Source: Liolophura sinensis (Eukaryota > Mollusca > Polyplacophora > Chitonida > Chitonidae). From it: DNA of 64,000 bases. Numbering within the stretch: the first letter of the stretch is position 1; each line of letters starts with the position of its first letter. A program made the position numbers and the translations under genes. This document shows positions 10,242 to 23,600 of the stretch, piece after piece. Below the pieces are notes generated by a model, which worked only from the letters and a program-made list of their open reading frames with translations, searched no databases and was not told the DNA's origin. The stretch is taken from assembly GCF_032854445.1 (NCBI RefSeq), contig NW_027017998.1:62001-126000 (forward strand), in the 5' to 3' direction.

Positions 10242-12437
10242 CCGTTGCTACGCACGTGATTATGACATAAATGATCATTCAATTGTCACTACAGCCAAAA
10301 GTATTGGTCGGAGAGCAACGCGGTTTGCACCATTCGATTTGTCGTCACAAAATACGTCGGATTAGCCTCTTACCAGCAACACTGGAACAGTTTTTCCACT
10401 TTTGCATTTTTGCCTGGTCTTTTTGTTAATTGAAATCGGCTACAATGTCCTCTGTACAATCGCGACTGGTCATTACTATATTCAACTTTTGACTATAAGT
10501 TATGTGCCCTTCGGTAGCCCAGAAGACGTCAAATCTTTGGGCTAAGCCCATTTAACTCACCCAGCAATTGTCTTACTTCTAAGTCCAAGACAATCTCAAT
10601 GTCTTTATCTACGTGTAGCAAAACCACACCATTTGTACATAAAAAACACAAGGTACTTGATACAGTCTGCTGTAAAAAGTACAACTGAACACTGACCCAC
10701 TTCAGTAAGGTGCCAAAAGATTCGGAATTGAGCCAAGTATCGGCAGCTGTTGAAAAATTGCAAATTTCCCTGGTTTCCATGGAGTAAGAACCGTTGCTGG
10801 GCACGTGATTATGACATAAATGATCATTCAATTGTCACTACAGGCAAAAGTATTGGTCGGAGAGCAACGCGGTTTGCACCATTCGATTTATCGTCACAAA
10901 ACACGTCGGATTAGCCTCTTATCAGCAGCACTGGAACAATTTTTCCAATTTTGCATTTTTGCCTGGTCTTTTAGTTAATTTAAATCGGCTACACTGTACT
11001 ATGTACCATTGCGACTGGTAATTACTATATTCAACTTTTGACTATATGTTATGTGCCCTTCGGTAGCCCAGAAGACGTCAAATCTTTGGGCTAAGCCCAT
11101 TTAACTCACCCAACAATTGCCTTACTTCTAAGTCGAAGACAATCTCAATGTCTTTATCTACGTGTAGAAAAACCACACCATTTGTACATGAAAAACACAA
11201 GGTACTTGATACAGTCTGCTGTAAAAAGTACAACTGAACACTGACCCACTTCAGTAAGGTGCCAAAAGATTCGGAATTGAGCCAGGCATCGGCAGCTGTT
11301 GACAAATTGCAAATTTCCCTGGTTTCCATGGAGTAAGAGCCGTTGCTGGGCACGTGATTATGACATAAATGATCATTCAATTGTCGCTACAGCCAAAAGT
11401 ATTGGTCGGAGAGCAACGCGGATTGCACCATTCGATTTCTCGTCACAAAATACGTCGGATTAGTCTCTTACTAGTAGCACTGAAACAGTTTTTCCACTTT
11501 TGCATTTTTGCCTGGTCTTTTTGTTAATTGAAACCGGCTACACTGTACTCTGTACAATCGCGACTGGTCATTACTATATTCAACTTTTGACTATAAGTTA
11601 TGTGCCCTTCGGTAGCCCAGAAGACCTGAAATCTTTGGGCCAAGCCCATTTAACTCACCCAGCAATTGTCTTACTTCTAAGTCCAAGACAATCTCAATGT
11701 CTTTATCTACGTGTAGAAAAACCAGACCATTTGTACAGAAAAAACACAAGGTACTTGATACAGTCTGCTGTAAAAAGTACAACTGAACACTGACCCACTT
11801 TAGTACGGTGCCAAAAGATGCGAAATTGAGCCAGGCATCGGCAGCTGTTGAAAAATTGCAAATTTCCCTGGTTTCCATGGAGTAAGAGCCGTTGCTGGGC
11901 ACGTGATTATGACATCAATGATCATTCAATTGTCACTACAGGCAAAAGTATTGGTCGGAGAGCAACGCGGTTTGCACCATTCGATTTGTCGTCACAAAAT
12001 ACGTCGAATTAGCCTCTTACCAGCAACACTGGAACAGTTTTTCCACTTTTGCATTTTTGCCTGGTCTTTTTGTTAATTGAAATCGGCTACACTGTACTCT
12101 GTACAATCGCGACTGGTCATTACTATATTCAACTTTTGACTATAAGTTATGTGCCCTTCGGTAGCCCAGAAGACGTCAAATCTTTGGGCTAAGCCCATTT
12201 AACTCACCCAGCAATTGTCTTACTTCTAAGTCCAAGACAATCTCAATGTCTTTATCTACGTGTAGAAAAACCAGACCATTTGTACATAAAAAACACAAGG
12301 TACTTGATACAGTCTGCTGTAAAAAGTACAACTGAACACTGACCCACTTCAGTAAGGTGCCAAAAGATGCGGAATTGAGCCAGGCATCGGCAGCTGTTGA
12401 AAAATTGCAAATTTCCCTGGTTTCCATGGAGTAAGAG
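10242..12437 (+). repeat. Recombined partial third copy of the 4.3-kb HOR (units 20-23)
   Basis: All four units are 549 bp. The unit at 10791 resembles the unit at 1099 (CACAAAACACGTC, TCTTTTAGTTAATT, GGTAATTAC). The unit at 11340 is a hybrid: its first part matches the unit at 1648 (GATTAGTCTC, CACTGAAACAG), and from AAACCGG at about 11531 it matches the units at 2747 and 7044. The unit at 11889 follows the unit at 7593. The rearranged 334/668 pair is absent. The block is best explained by unequal exchange inside the HOR array. Confidence 0.75.
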
Positions 12438-14221
12438 CCGTTGCTGGGCACGTGATTATGACATCAATGATCATTCAATTGTCACTACAGCCAAAAGTAT
12501 TGGTCGGAGAGCAACGCGGTTTGCACCATTCGATTTGTCGTCACAAAATACGTCGAATTAGCCTCTTACCAGCAACACTGGAACAGTTTTTCCACTTTTG
12601 CATTTTTGCCTGGTCTTTTTGTTAATTGAAATCGGCTACACTGTACTCTGTACAATCGCTACTGGTCATTACTATATTCAACTTTTGACTATAAGTTATG
12701 TGCCCTTCGGTAGCCCAGAAGACCTGAAATATTTGGGCTAAGCCCATTTAACTCGCCCAGCAATTGCCTTACTTCTAAGTGCAAGACAATCTCAATGTCT
12801 TTATTTACGTGTAGAGAAACCAGACCATTTGTACGTGAAAAACACAAGGTACTTGATACAGTCTGCTGTAAAAAGTACAACTGAACACTGACCCACTTCA
12901 GTAAGGTGCCAAAAGATTCGGAATTGAGCCAGGCATCGGCAGCTGTTGACAAATTGCAAATTTCCCTGGTTTCCATGGAGTAAGAGCCTTTGCTGGGCAC
13001 GTGATTATGACATCAATGATCATTCAATTGTCACTACAGCCAAAAGTATTGGTCGGAGAGCAACGCGGATTGCACCATTCGATTTCTCGTCACAAAATAC
13101 GTCGGATTAGCCTCTTACCAGCAGCACTGGAACAGTTTTTCCACTTTTGCATTTTTGCCTGGTCTTTTTGTTAATTGAAATCGGCTACACTGTACTCTGT
13201 ACAATCGCTACTGGTCATTACTATATTCAACTTTTGACTATAAGTTATGTGCCCTTCGGTAGCCCAGAAGACCTGAAATATTTGGGCTCAGCCCATTTAA
13301 CTCGCCCAGCAATTGCCTTACTTCTAAGTGCAAGACAATCTCAATGTCTTTATTTACGTGTAGAGAAACCAGACCATTTGTACGTGAAAAACACAAGGTA
13401 CTTGATACAGTCTGCTGTAAAAAGTACAACTGAACACTGACCCACTTCAGTAAGGTGCCAAAAGATGCGGAATTGAGCCAGGCATCGGCAGCTGTTGAAA
13501 AATTGCAAATTTCCCTGGTTTCCATGGAGTAAGAGCCGTTGCTGGGCACGTGATTATGACATCAATGATCATTCAATTGTCACTACAGGCAAAAGTATTG
13601 GTCGGAGAGCAACGCGGTTTGCACCATTCGATTTCTCGTCACAAAATACGTCGGATTAGCCTCTTACCAGCAGCACTGGAACAGTTTTTCCACTTTTGCA
13701 TTTTTGCCTGGTCTTTTTGTTAATTGAAATCGGCTACACTGTACTCTGTACAATCGCGACTGGTCATTACTATATTCAACTTTTGACTATAAGTTATGTG
13801 CCCTTCGGTAGCCCAGAAGACGTCAAATCTTTGGGCTAAGCCCATTTAACTCACCCAGCAATTGCCTTACTTCTAAGTCGAAGACAATCTCAATGTCTTT
13901 ATCTACGTGTAGAAAAACCACACCATTTGTACATGAAAAACACAAGGTACTTGATACAGTCTGCTGTAAAAAGTACAACTGAACACTGACCCACTTCAGT
14001 AAGGTGCCTAAAGATTCGGAATTGAGCCAGGCATCGGCAGCTGTTGACAAATTGCAAATATCCCTGGTTTCCATGGAGTAAGAGCCGTTGCTGGGCACGT
14101 GATTATGACATCAATGATCATTCAATTGTCGCTACAGCCAAAAGTATTGGTCGGAGAGCAACGCGGATTGCACCATTCGATTTCTCGTCACAAAATACGT
14201 CGGATTATTCTCTTACTAGTA
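12438..14221 (+). repeat. Satellite units of mixed subfamily (units 24-27)
   Basis: Units of exactly 549 bp start at 12438, 12987, 13536 and 14085. The second halves of the units starting at 12438 and 12987 share an uncommon set of bases (GAAATATTTGGGCT, ACTCGCCCAG, TTTATTTACGTG, GTAGAGAAACCAG, GTACGTGAAAA), which indicates a local one-unit duplication. The unit at 12987 has CCTTTGCT in place of the usual CCGTTGCT. No other sequence is present. Confidence 0.85.
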
Positions 14222-15498
14222 GCACTGAAACAGTTTTTCCACTTTTGCATTTTTGCCTGGTCTTTTTGTTAATTGAAATCGGCTACACTGTACTCTGTAC
14301 AATCGCGACTGGTCATTACTATATTCAACTTTTGACTATAAGTTATGTGCCCTTCGGTAGCCCAGAAGACCTGAAATCTTTGGGCTAAGCCCATTTAACT
14401 CGCCCAGCAATTGCCTTACTTCTAAGTGCAAGACAATCTCAATGTCTTTATCTACGTGTAGAGAAACCAGACCATTTGTACGTGAAAAACACAAGGTACT
14501 TGATACAGTCTGCTGTAAAAAGTACAACTGAACACTGACCCACTTCAGTAAGGTGCCAAAAGATGCGGAATTGAGCCAGGCATCGGCAGCTGTTGAAAAA
14601 TTGCAAATTTCCCTGGTTTCCATGGAGTAAGAGCCGTTGCTACGCACGTGATTATGACATAAATGATTATTCACTTGTCGCTACAGCCAAAAGTATTGGT
14701 CGGAGAGCAACGCGGATTGCACCATTCGATTTCTCGTCACAAAATACGTCGGATTAGTTTCGTACTAGTAGCACTGAAACAGTTTTTCCACTTTTGCATT
14801 TTTGCCTGGTCTTTTTGTTAATTGAAATCGGCTACACTGTACTCTGTACAATCGCGACTGGTCATTACTATATTCAACTTTTGACTATAAGTTATGTGCC
14901 CTTCGGTAGCCCAGAAGACCTGAAATCTTTGGGCTAAGCCCATTTAACTCGCCCAGCAATTGCCTTACTTCTAAGTGCAAGACAATCTCAATGTCTTTAT
15001 CTACGTGTAGAGAAACCAGACCATTTGTACGTGAAAAACACAAGGTACTTGATACAGTCTGCTGTAAAAAGTACAACTGAACACTGACCCACTTCAGTAA
15101 GGTGCCAAAAGATGCGGAATTGAGCCAGGCATCGGCAGCTGTTGAAAAATTGCAAATTTCCCTGGTTTCCATGGAGTAAGAGCCGTTGCTACGCACGTGA
15201 TTATGACATAAATGATTATTCACTTGTCGCTACAGCCAAAAGTATTGGTCGGAGAGCAACGCGGATTGCACCATTCGATTTCTCGTCACAAAATACGTCG
15301 GATTAGTTTCGTACTAGTAGCACTGAAACAGTTTTTCCACTTTTGCATTTTTGCCTGGTCTTTTTGTTAATTGAAATCGGCTACACTGTACTCTGTACAA
15401 TCGCGACTGGTCATTACTATATTCAACTTTTGACTATAAGTTATGTGCCCTTCGGTAGCCCAGAAGACCTGAAATCTTTGGGCTAAGCCCATTTAACT
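14222..15498 (+). repeat. Apparently exact tandem duplication of one monomer
   Basis: From 14222 to about 14949 the sequence repeats at an offset of 549 bp with no difference I could see. Shared rare features are AAATGATTATTCACTTGTC and GATTAGTTTCGTACTAG (units starting at 14634 and 15183), together with ACTCGCCCAG and GTAGAGAAACC. The left limit is the difference between GGATTATTCTCTTAC near 14203 and GGATTAGTTTCGTAC near 14752. The right limit is ACTCACCC at about 15499. Lack of divergence makes this one of the youngest events in the window. Confidence 0.85.
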
Positions 15499-17629
15499 CA
15501 CCCAGCAATTGTCTTACTTCTAAGTCCAAGACAATCTCAATGTCTTTATCTACGTGTAGAAAAACTAGACCATTTGTACATAAAAAACACAAGGTACTTG
15601 ATACAGTCTGCTGTAAAAAGTACAACTAAATACTGACCCACATTTATAAGGTGCCAAAAGATGCGGAATTGGGCCAGGCATCGGCAGCTGTTAAAAAATT
15701 GCAAATATCCCTGGTTTCCATGGAGTAAGAGCCGTTGCTGTGCACGTGATTATGACATCAATGATCATTCAATTGTCACTACAGCCAAAAGTATTGGTCG
15801 GAGAGCAACGCGGTTTGCACCATTCGATTTCTCGTCACAAAATACGTCGGATTAGCCTCTTACCAGCAGCACTGGAACAATTTTTCTACTTTCGCATTTT
15901 TGCCTGGTCTTTTTCTTAATTGAAATCGGCTACACTGTACTATGTACCATCGCGACTGGTCATTACTATATTCAACTTTTGACTATATGTTATGTGCCCT
16001 TAGGTAGCCCAGAAGACGTCAAATCTTTGGGCTAAGCCCATTTAACTCACCCAGCAATTGCCTTGCTTCTAAGTCCAAGACAATCTCAATGTCTTTATCT
16101 ACGTGTAGAAAAACCACACCTATTCTACATGAAAAACACAAGGTACTTGATACAGTCTGCTGTAAAAAGTACAACTAAACACTGACCCACTTCAGTAAGG
16201 TGCCAAAAGATTCGGAATTGAGCCAGGCATCGGCAGCTGTTGACAAACTGCAAATTTCCCTGGTTTCCATGGAGTAAGAGCCGTTGCTGGTCACGTGATT
16301 ATGACATAAATGATCATTCAATTGTCACTACAGCCAAAAGTATTGGTCGGAGAGCAACGCGGTTTGCACCATTCGATTTCTCGTCACAAAATACGTCGGA
16401 TTAGCCTCTTACCAGCAGCACTCGAACAGTTTTTCCACTTTTGCATTTTTACCTGGTCTTTTTGTTAATTGAAATCGGCTACACTGTACTCTGTACAATC
16501 GCAACTGGTCATTACTATATTCAACTTTTGACTATAAGTTATGTGCCCTTCGGTAGCCCAGAAGACCTGAAATCTTTGGGCTAAGCCCATTTAACTCACC
16601 CAGCAATTGTCTTACTTCTAAGTCCAAGACAATCTCAATGTCTTTATCTACGTGTAGAAAAACCAGACCATTTGTACATAAAAAACACAAGGTACTTGAT
16701 ACAGTCTGCTGTAAAAAGTACAACTAAATACTGACCCACATTTATAAGGTGCCAAAAGATGCGGAATTGGGCCAGGCATCGGCAGCTGTTAAAAAATTGC
16801 AAATATCCCTGGTTTCCATGGAGTAAGAGCCGTTGCTGTGCACGTGATTATGACATCAATGATCATTCAATTGTCACTACAGGCAAAAGTATTGGTCGGA
16901 GAGCAACGCGGTTTGCACCATTCGATTTGTCGTCACAAAATACGTCGGATTAGCCTCTTACCAGCAGCACTGGAACAATTTTTCTACTTTTGCATTTTTG
17001 CCTGGTCTTTTTCTTAATTGAAATCGGCTACACTGTACTATGTACCATCGCGACTGGTCATTACTATATTCAACTTTTGACTATATGTTATGTGCCCTTC
17101 GGTAGCCCAGAAGACGTCAAATCTTTGGGCTAAGCCCATTTAACTCACCCAGCAATTGTCTTACTTCTAAGTCCAAGACAATCTCAATGTCTTTATCTAC
17201 GTGTAGAAAAACCACACCATTTGTACATGAAAAACACAAGGTACTTGATACAGTCTGCTGTAAAAAGTACAACTGAACACTGACCCACTTCAGTAAGGTG
17301 CCAAAAGATTCGGAATTGAGCCAGGCATCGGCAGCTGTTGAAAAATTGCAAATATCCCTGGTTTCCATGGAGTAAGAGCCGTTGCTACGCACGTGATTAT
17401 GACATAAATGATCATTCAATTGTCACTACAGCCAAAAGTATTGGTCGGAGAGCAACGCGGATTGCACCATTCGATTTCTCGTCACAAAATACGTCGGATA
17501 AGCCTCTTACTAGTAGCACTGGAACAGTTTTTCCACTTTTGCATTTTTACCTGGTTTTTTGTTAATTGAAACCGGCTACACTGTACTCTGTACAATCGCG
17601 ACTGGTCATTACTATATTCAACTTTTGAC
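15434..17629 (+). repeat. Tandem pair of 1098-bp dimers
   Basis: Sequence beginning near 15434 recurs near 16532, two units later. Both dimers contain AACTAAATACTGACCC followed by ACATTTATAAGG and a GGAATTGGGCC unit. Alternating A-like (CTCTGTACAATC, TATAAGTTATG, GACCTGAAATC) and B-like (CTATGTACCATC, TATATGTTATG, GACGTCAAATC) monomers make up each dimer. Near 16121 the first dimer has a local change, CACACCTATTCTACATG, in place of CACACCATTTGTACATG. Confidence 0.8.
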
Positions 17630-20600
17630 TATAAGTTATGTGCCCTTCGGTAGCCCAGAAGACCTGAAATCTTTGGGCCAAGCCCATTTAACTCACCCAG
17701 CAATTGTCTTACTTCTAAGTCCAAGACAATCTCAATGTCTTTATCTACGTGTAGAAAAACCACACCATTTGTACGTGAAAAACACAAGGTACTTAACATA
17801 GTCTGCTGCAAAAATAACAACTGAACACTGACCCACTTCAGTAAGGTGCCAAAAGATGCGGAATTGAGCCAGGCATCGGCAGCTGTTGAAAAATTGCAAA
17901 TTTCCCTGGTTTTCATGGAGTAAGAGCCGTTGCTGGGCACGTGATTATGACATCAATGATCATTCAATTGTCACTACAGCCAAAAGTATTGGTCGGAGAG
18001 CAACGCGGTTTGCACCATTCGATTTGTCGTCACAAAATACGTCAAATTAGCCTCTTACCAGCAACACTGGAACAGTTTTTCCACTTTTGCATTTTTGCCT
18101 GGTCTTTTTGTTAATTGAAATCGGCTACACTGTACTCTGTACAATCGCTACTGGTCATTACTAAATTTAACTTATAAGTTATGTGCCCTTCGGTAGCCCA
18201 GAAGACCTGAAATCTTTGGGCTAAGCCCATTTAACTCACCCAGCGATTGTCTTACTTCTAAGTGCAAGACAATCTCAATGTCTTTATCTACGTGTAGAAA
18301 AACCACACCATTTGTACGTGAAAAACACAAGGTACTTGATACAGTCTGCTGTAAAAAGTACAACTGAAACACTGACCCACTTTAGTAAGGTGCCAAAAGA
18401 TGCGGATTGAGCCAGGCATCGGCAGCTGTTGAAAAATTGCAAATTTCCCCTGGTTTCCATGGAGTAAGAGCCGTTGCTGGGCACGTGATTATGACATAAA
18501 TGATCATTCAATTGTCACTACAGGCAAAAGTATTGGTCGGAGAGCAACGCGGTTTTGCACCATTCGATTTGTCGTCACAAAACACGTCCGATTAGCCTCT
18601 TACCAGCAGCACTGGAACAATTATTCCAATTTTTGCATTTTTGCCTGGTCTTTTAGTTAATTGAAATCGGCTACACTGTACTATGTACCATTGCGACTGG
18701 TAATTACTATATTCAACTTTTGACTATATGTTATGTGTCCTTCGGAAGCCCAGAAGACGTCAAATCTTTGGGCTAAGCCCATTTAACTCACCCAGCAATT
18801 GCCTTACTTCTAAGTGCAAGACAATCTCAATGTCTTTATCTACGTGTAGAAAAACCACACCATTTGTACATAAAATACACAAGGGTACTTGATACAGTCT
18901 GCTGTAAAAAGTACAACTGAACACTGACCCACTTTCAGTAAGGTGCCAAAAGATTCGGAATTGAGCCAGGTATCGGCAGCTGTTGAAAAATTGCAAATTT
19001 CTCTGCTTTCCATGGAGTTAAGAGCCGTTGCTGGGCACGTGATTATGACATAAATGATCATTCAATTGTCACTACAGCCAAAAGTATTGGTCGGAGAGCA
19101 ACGCGGTTTGCACCATTCGATTTCTCGTCACAAAATACGTCGGATTAGCCTCTTACCAGCAGCACTCGAACAGTTTTTCCACTTTTGCATTTTTACCTGG
19201 TCTTTTTGTTAATTGAAATCGGCTACACTGTACTCTGTACAATCGCAACTGGTCATTACTATATTCAACTTTTGACTATAAGTTATGTGCCCTTCGGTAG
19301 CCAGAAGACGTCAAATCTTTGGGCTAAGCCATTTAACTCACCCAGCAATTGCCTTACTTCTAAGTCCAAGACAATCTCAATGTCTTTATCTACGTGTAGA
19401 AAAACCAGACCATTTGTACATGAAAAACACAAGGTACTTGATACAGTCTGCTGTAAAAAGTACAACTGAACACTGACCCACTTCAGTAAGGTGCCAAAAG
19501 ATTCGGAAATTGAGCCAGGCATCGGCAACTGTTGAAAAAATTGCAAATTTCCCTGGTTTCCATGTAGTAAGAGCAGTTGCTACGCACGTGATTATGACAT
19601 AAATGATCATTCAATTGTCACTACAGCCAAAAGTATTGGTCGGAGAGCAACGCGGATTGCACCATTCGATTTCTCGTCACAAACACGTCGGATACGCCTC
19701 TTACTAGTAGCACTGGAAACAGTTTTTCCACTTTTGCATTTTTACCTGGTCTTTTTGTTAATTGAAATCGGCTACACTGTACTCTGTACAATCGCGACTG
19801 GTCATTACTATATTCAACTTTTGACCTATAAGTATGTGCCCTTCGGTAGCCAGAAGACTGAAATCTTTGGGCCAAGCCATTTAACTCACCAGCAATTGTC
19901 TTACTTCTAAGTCGAAGACAATCTCAATGTCTTTATCTACGTGTAGAAAAACCACACCATTTGTACGTGAAAACACAAGGTACCTTGATACAGTCTGCTG
20001 TAAAAATAACAACTGAACACTGACCCACTTCAGTAAGGTGCAAAAGATGCGGAATTGAGCCAGGCATCGGCAGCTGTTGGAAAAATTGCAAATTTCCCTG
20101 GTTTCCGTGGAGTAAGAGCCGTTGCTGGGCACGTGATTATGGACATCAATGATCATTCAATTGTCACTACAGCCAAAAGTATTGGTCGGAGAGCAACGCA
20201 GATTGCACCATTCGATTTGTCGTCACAAAATACGTCAAATTAGCCTCTTACCAGCAACACTGGAAAAAGTTTTTCCACTTTTGCATTTTTGCCTGGTCTT
20301 TTTGTTAATTGAAATCGGGCTACACTGTACTCTGTACATCGCTACTGGTCATTACTATATTTAACTTTTGACTATAAGTTATGCTGCCCTTCGTAGCCCA
20401 GAAGACCTGAAATCTTTGGGCTAAGCCCATTTAACTCACCCAGCAATTGCCTTACTTCTAAGTGCAAGACAATCTCAATGTCTTTATCCACGAGTAGAAA
20501 AACCACACCATTTGTACGTGAAAAACACAAGGTACTTGATACAGTCTTGCTGTAAAAAGTACAACTGAACACTGACCCACTTCAGTAAGGTGCCAAAAGA

Positions 20601-23600
20601 TGCGGAATTGAGCCAGGCATCGGCAGCTGTTGAAAAATTGCAAATTTCCCTGGTTTCCATGGAGTAAGAGCCGTTGCTGGGCACGTGATTATGACATCAA
20701 TGATCATTCAAATGTCACTACAGGACAAAAGTATTGGTCGGAGAGCAACGCGGTTTGCACCATTCGATTTCTCGTCACAAAATACGTCGGATTAGCCCTC
20801 TTAACCAGCAGCACTCGAACAGTTTTTCCACTTTTGCATTTTTTACCTGGTCTTTTAGTTAATTGAAATCGGCTACACTGTACTCTGTACAATCGCGACT
20901 GGTCATTACTATATTCAACTTTTGACTATAAGTTATGTGCCCTTCGGTAGCCCAGAAGACGTCAATCTTTGGGCTAAGCCCATTTAACTCACCCAGCAAT
21001 TGTCTTACTTCTAAGTCCAAGACAATCTCAATGTCTTTATCTACGTGTAGATAAACCAGAACCATTTGTACATAAAAAACACAAGGTACTTGATACAGTC
21101 TGCTGTAAAAAGTACACCTGAACACTGACCCACTTCAGTAAGGTGCCAAAAGATTCGGATTGAGCCAGGTATCGGCAGCTGTTGAAAAATTGCAAATTTC
21201 CCTGGTTTCCATGGAGTAAGAGCCGTTGCTGGGCACGTGATTATGACATCAATGATCATTCAATTGTCACTAACAGTCAAAAGTATTGGTCGGAGAGCAA
21301 CGCGGTTTGCACCATTCGATTTGTCGTCACAAATACGTCGGATTAGCCTCTTACCAGCAGCACTGGAACAATTTTTCCAATTTTGCATTTTTGCCTGGTC
21401 TTTTTGTAATTGAAATCGGCTACACTGTACTATGTACCATCGCGACTGGTCATTACTATATTCAACTTTTGACTATAAGTTATGTGCCCTTCGGTAGCCC
21501 AGAAGACCTGAAATCTTTGGGCTAAGCCATTTAACTCACCCAGCAATTGCCTTACTTCTAAGTGCAAGACAATCTCAATGTCTTTATCTACGTGTAGAAA
21601 AACCACACCATTTGTACATGAAAAACACAAGGTACTTGATACAGTCTGCTGTAAAAAGTACAACTAAATACTGACCCACATTAATAAGGTGCCAAAAAAT
21701 GCGGAATTGAGCCAGGCATCGGCAGCTGTTAAAAAATTGCAAATATCCCTGGTTTCCATGGAGTAAGAGCCGTTGCTGGGCACGTGATTATGACATCAAT
21801 GATCATTCAATTGGCACTACAGGCAAAAGTATTGTTCGGAGAGCAACACGGTTTGCACCATTCGATTTCTCGTCACAAAATACGTCGGATTAGCCTCTTA
21901 CCAGCAGCACTGGAACAATTTTTCCACTTTTGCATTTTTGCCTGGTCTTTTTCTTAATTGAAATCGGCTACACTGTACTATGTACCATCGCGACTGGTCA
22001 TTACTATATTCAACTTTTGACTATAAGTTATGTGCCCTTCGGTAGCCCAGAAGACGTCAAATCTTTGGGCTAAGCCCATTTAACTCACCCAGCAATTGTC
22101 TTAATTCTAAGTCCAAGACAATCTCAATGTCTTTATCTACGTGTAGAAAAACCAGACCATTTGTACATAAAAAACACAAGGTACTTGATACAGTCTGCTG
22201 TAAAAAGTACAACTGAACACTGACCCACTTTAGTAAGGTGCCAAAAGATGCGGAATTGAGCCAGGCATCGGCAGCTGTTGAAAAATTGCAAATTTCCCTG
22301 GTTTCCATGGAGTAAGAGCCGTTGCTGGGCACGTGATTATGACATAAATGATCATTCAATTGTCACTACAGCCAAAAGTATTGGTCGGAGAGCAACGCGG
22401 TTTGCACCATTCGATTTCTCGTCACAAAATACGTCGGATTAGCCTCTTACCAGCAGCACTCGAACAGTTTTTCCACTTTTGCATTTTTACCTGGTCTTTT
22501 TGTTAATTGAAATCGGCTACACTGTACTCTGTACAATCGCAACTGGTCATTACTATATTCAACTTTTGGACTATAAGTTATGTGCCCTTCGGTAGCCCAG
22601 AAGACGTCAAATCTTTGGGCTAGCCCATTTAACTCACCCAGCAATTGCCTTACTTCTAAGTCCAAGACAATCTCAATGTCTTTATCTACGTGTAGAAAAA
22701 CCAGACCATTTGTACATGAAAAACACAAGGTACTTGATACAGTCTGCTGTAAAAAGTACAACTGAACACTGACCCACTTCAGTAAGGTGCCAAAAGATTC
22801 GGAATTGAGCCAGGCATCGGCAGCTGTTGAAAAATTGCAAATTTTCCCTGGTTTCCATGTAGTAAGAGCAGTTGCTACGCACGTGATTATGACATAAATG
22901 ATCATTCAATTGTCACTACAGCCAAAAGTATTGGTCGGAGAGCAACGCGGATTGCACCATTCGATTTCTCGTCACAAAACACGTCGGATAAGCCTCTTAC
23001 TAGTAGCACTGGAAACAGTTTTTCCACTTTTGCATTTTACCTGGTCTTTTTGTTAATTGAAATCGGCTACACCTGTACTCTGTACAATCGCGACTGGTCA
23101 TTACTATATTCAACTTTTGACTATAAGTTATGTGCCCTTCGGTAGCCCAGAAGACCTGAAATCTTTGGGCCAAGCCCATTTAACTCACCCAGCAATTGTC
23201 TTACTTCTAAGTCGAAGACAATCTCAATGTCTTTAATCTACGTGTAGAAAAACCACACCATTTGTACGTGAAAAACACAAGGTACTTGATACAGTCTGCT
23301 GTAAAAATAACAACTGAACACTGACCCACTTCAGTAAGGTGCCAAAAGATGCGGAATTGAGCCAGGCATCGGCAGCTGTTGAAAAATTGCAAATTTCCCT
23401 GGTTTCCATGGAGTAAGAGGCCGTTGCTGGCACGTGATTATGACATCAATGATCATTCAATTGTCACTACAGCCAAAAGTATTGGTCGGAGAGCAACGCA
23501 GATTGCACCATTCGATTTGTCGTCACAAAATACGTCAAATTAGCCTCTTACCAGCAACACTGGAACAGTTTTTCCACTTTTGCATTTTTGCCTGGTCTTT

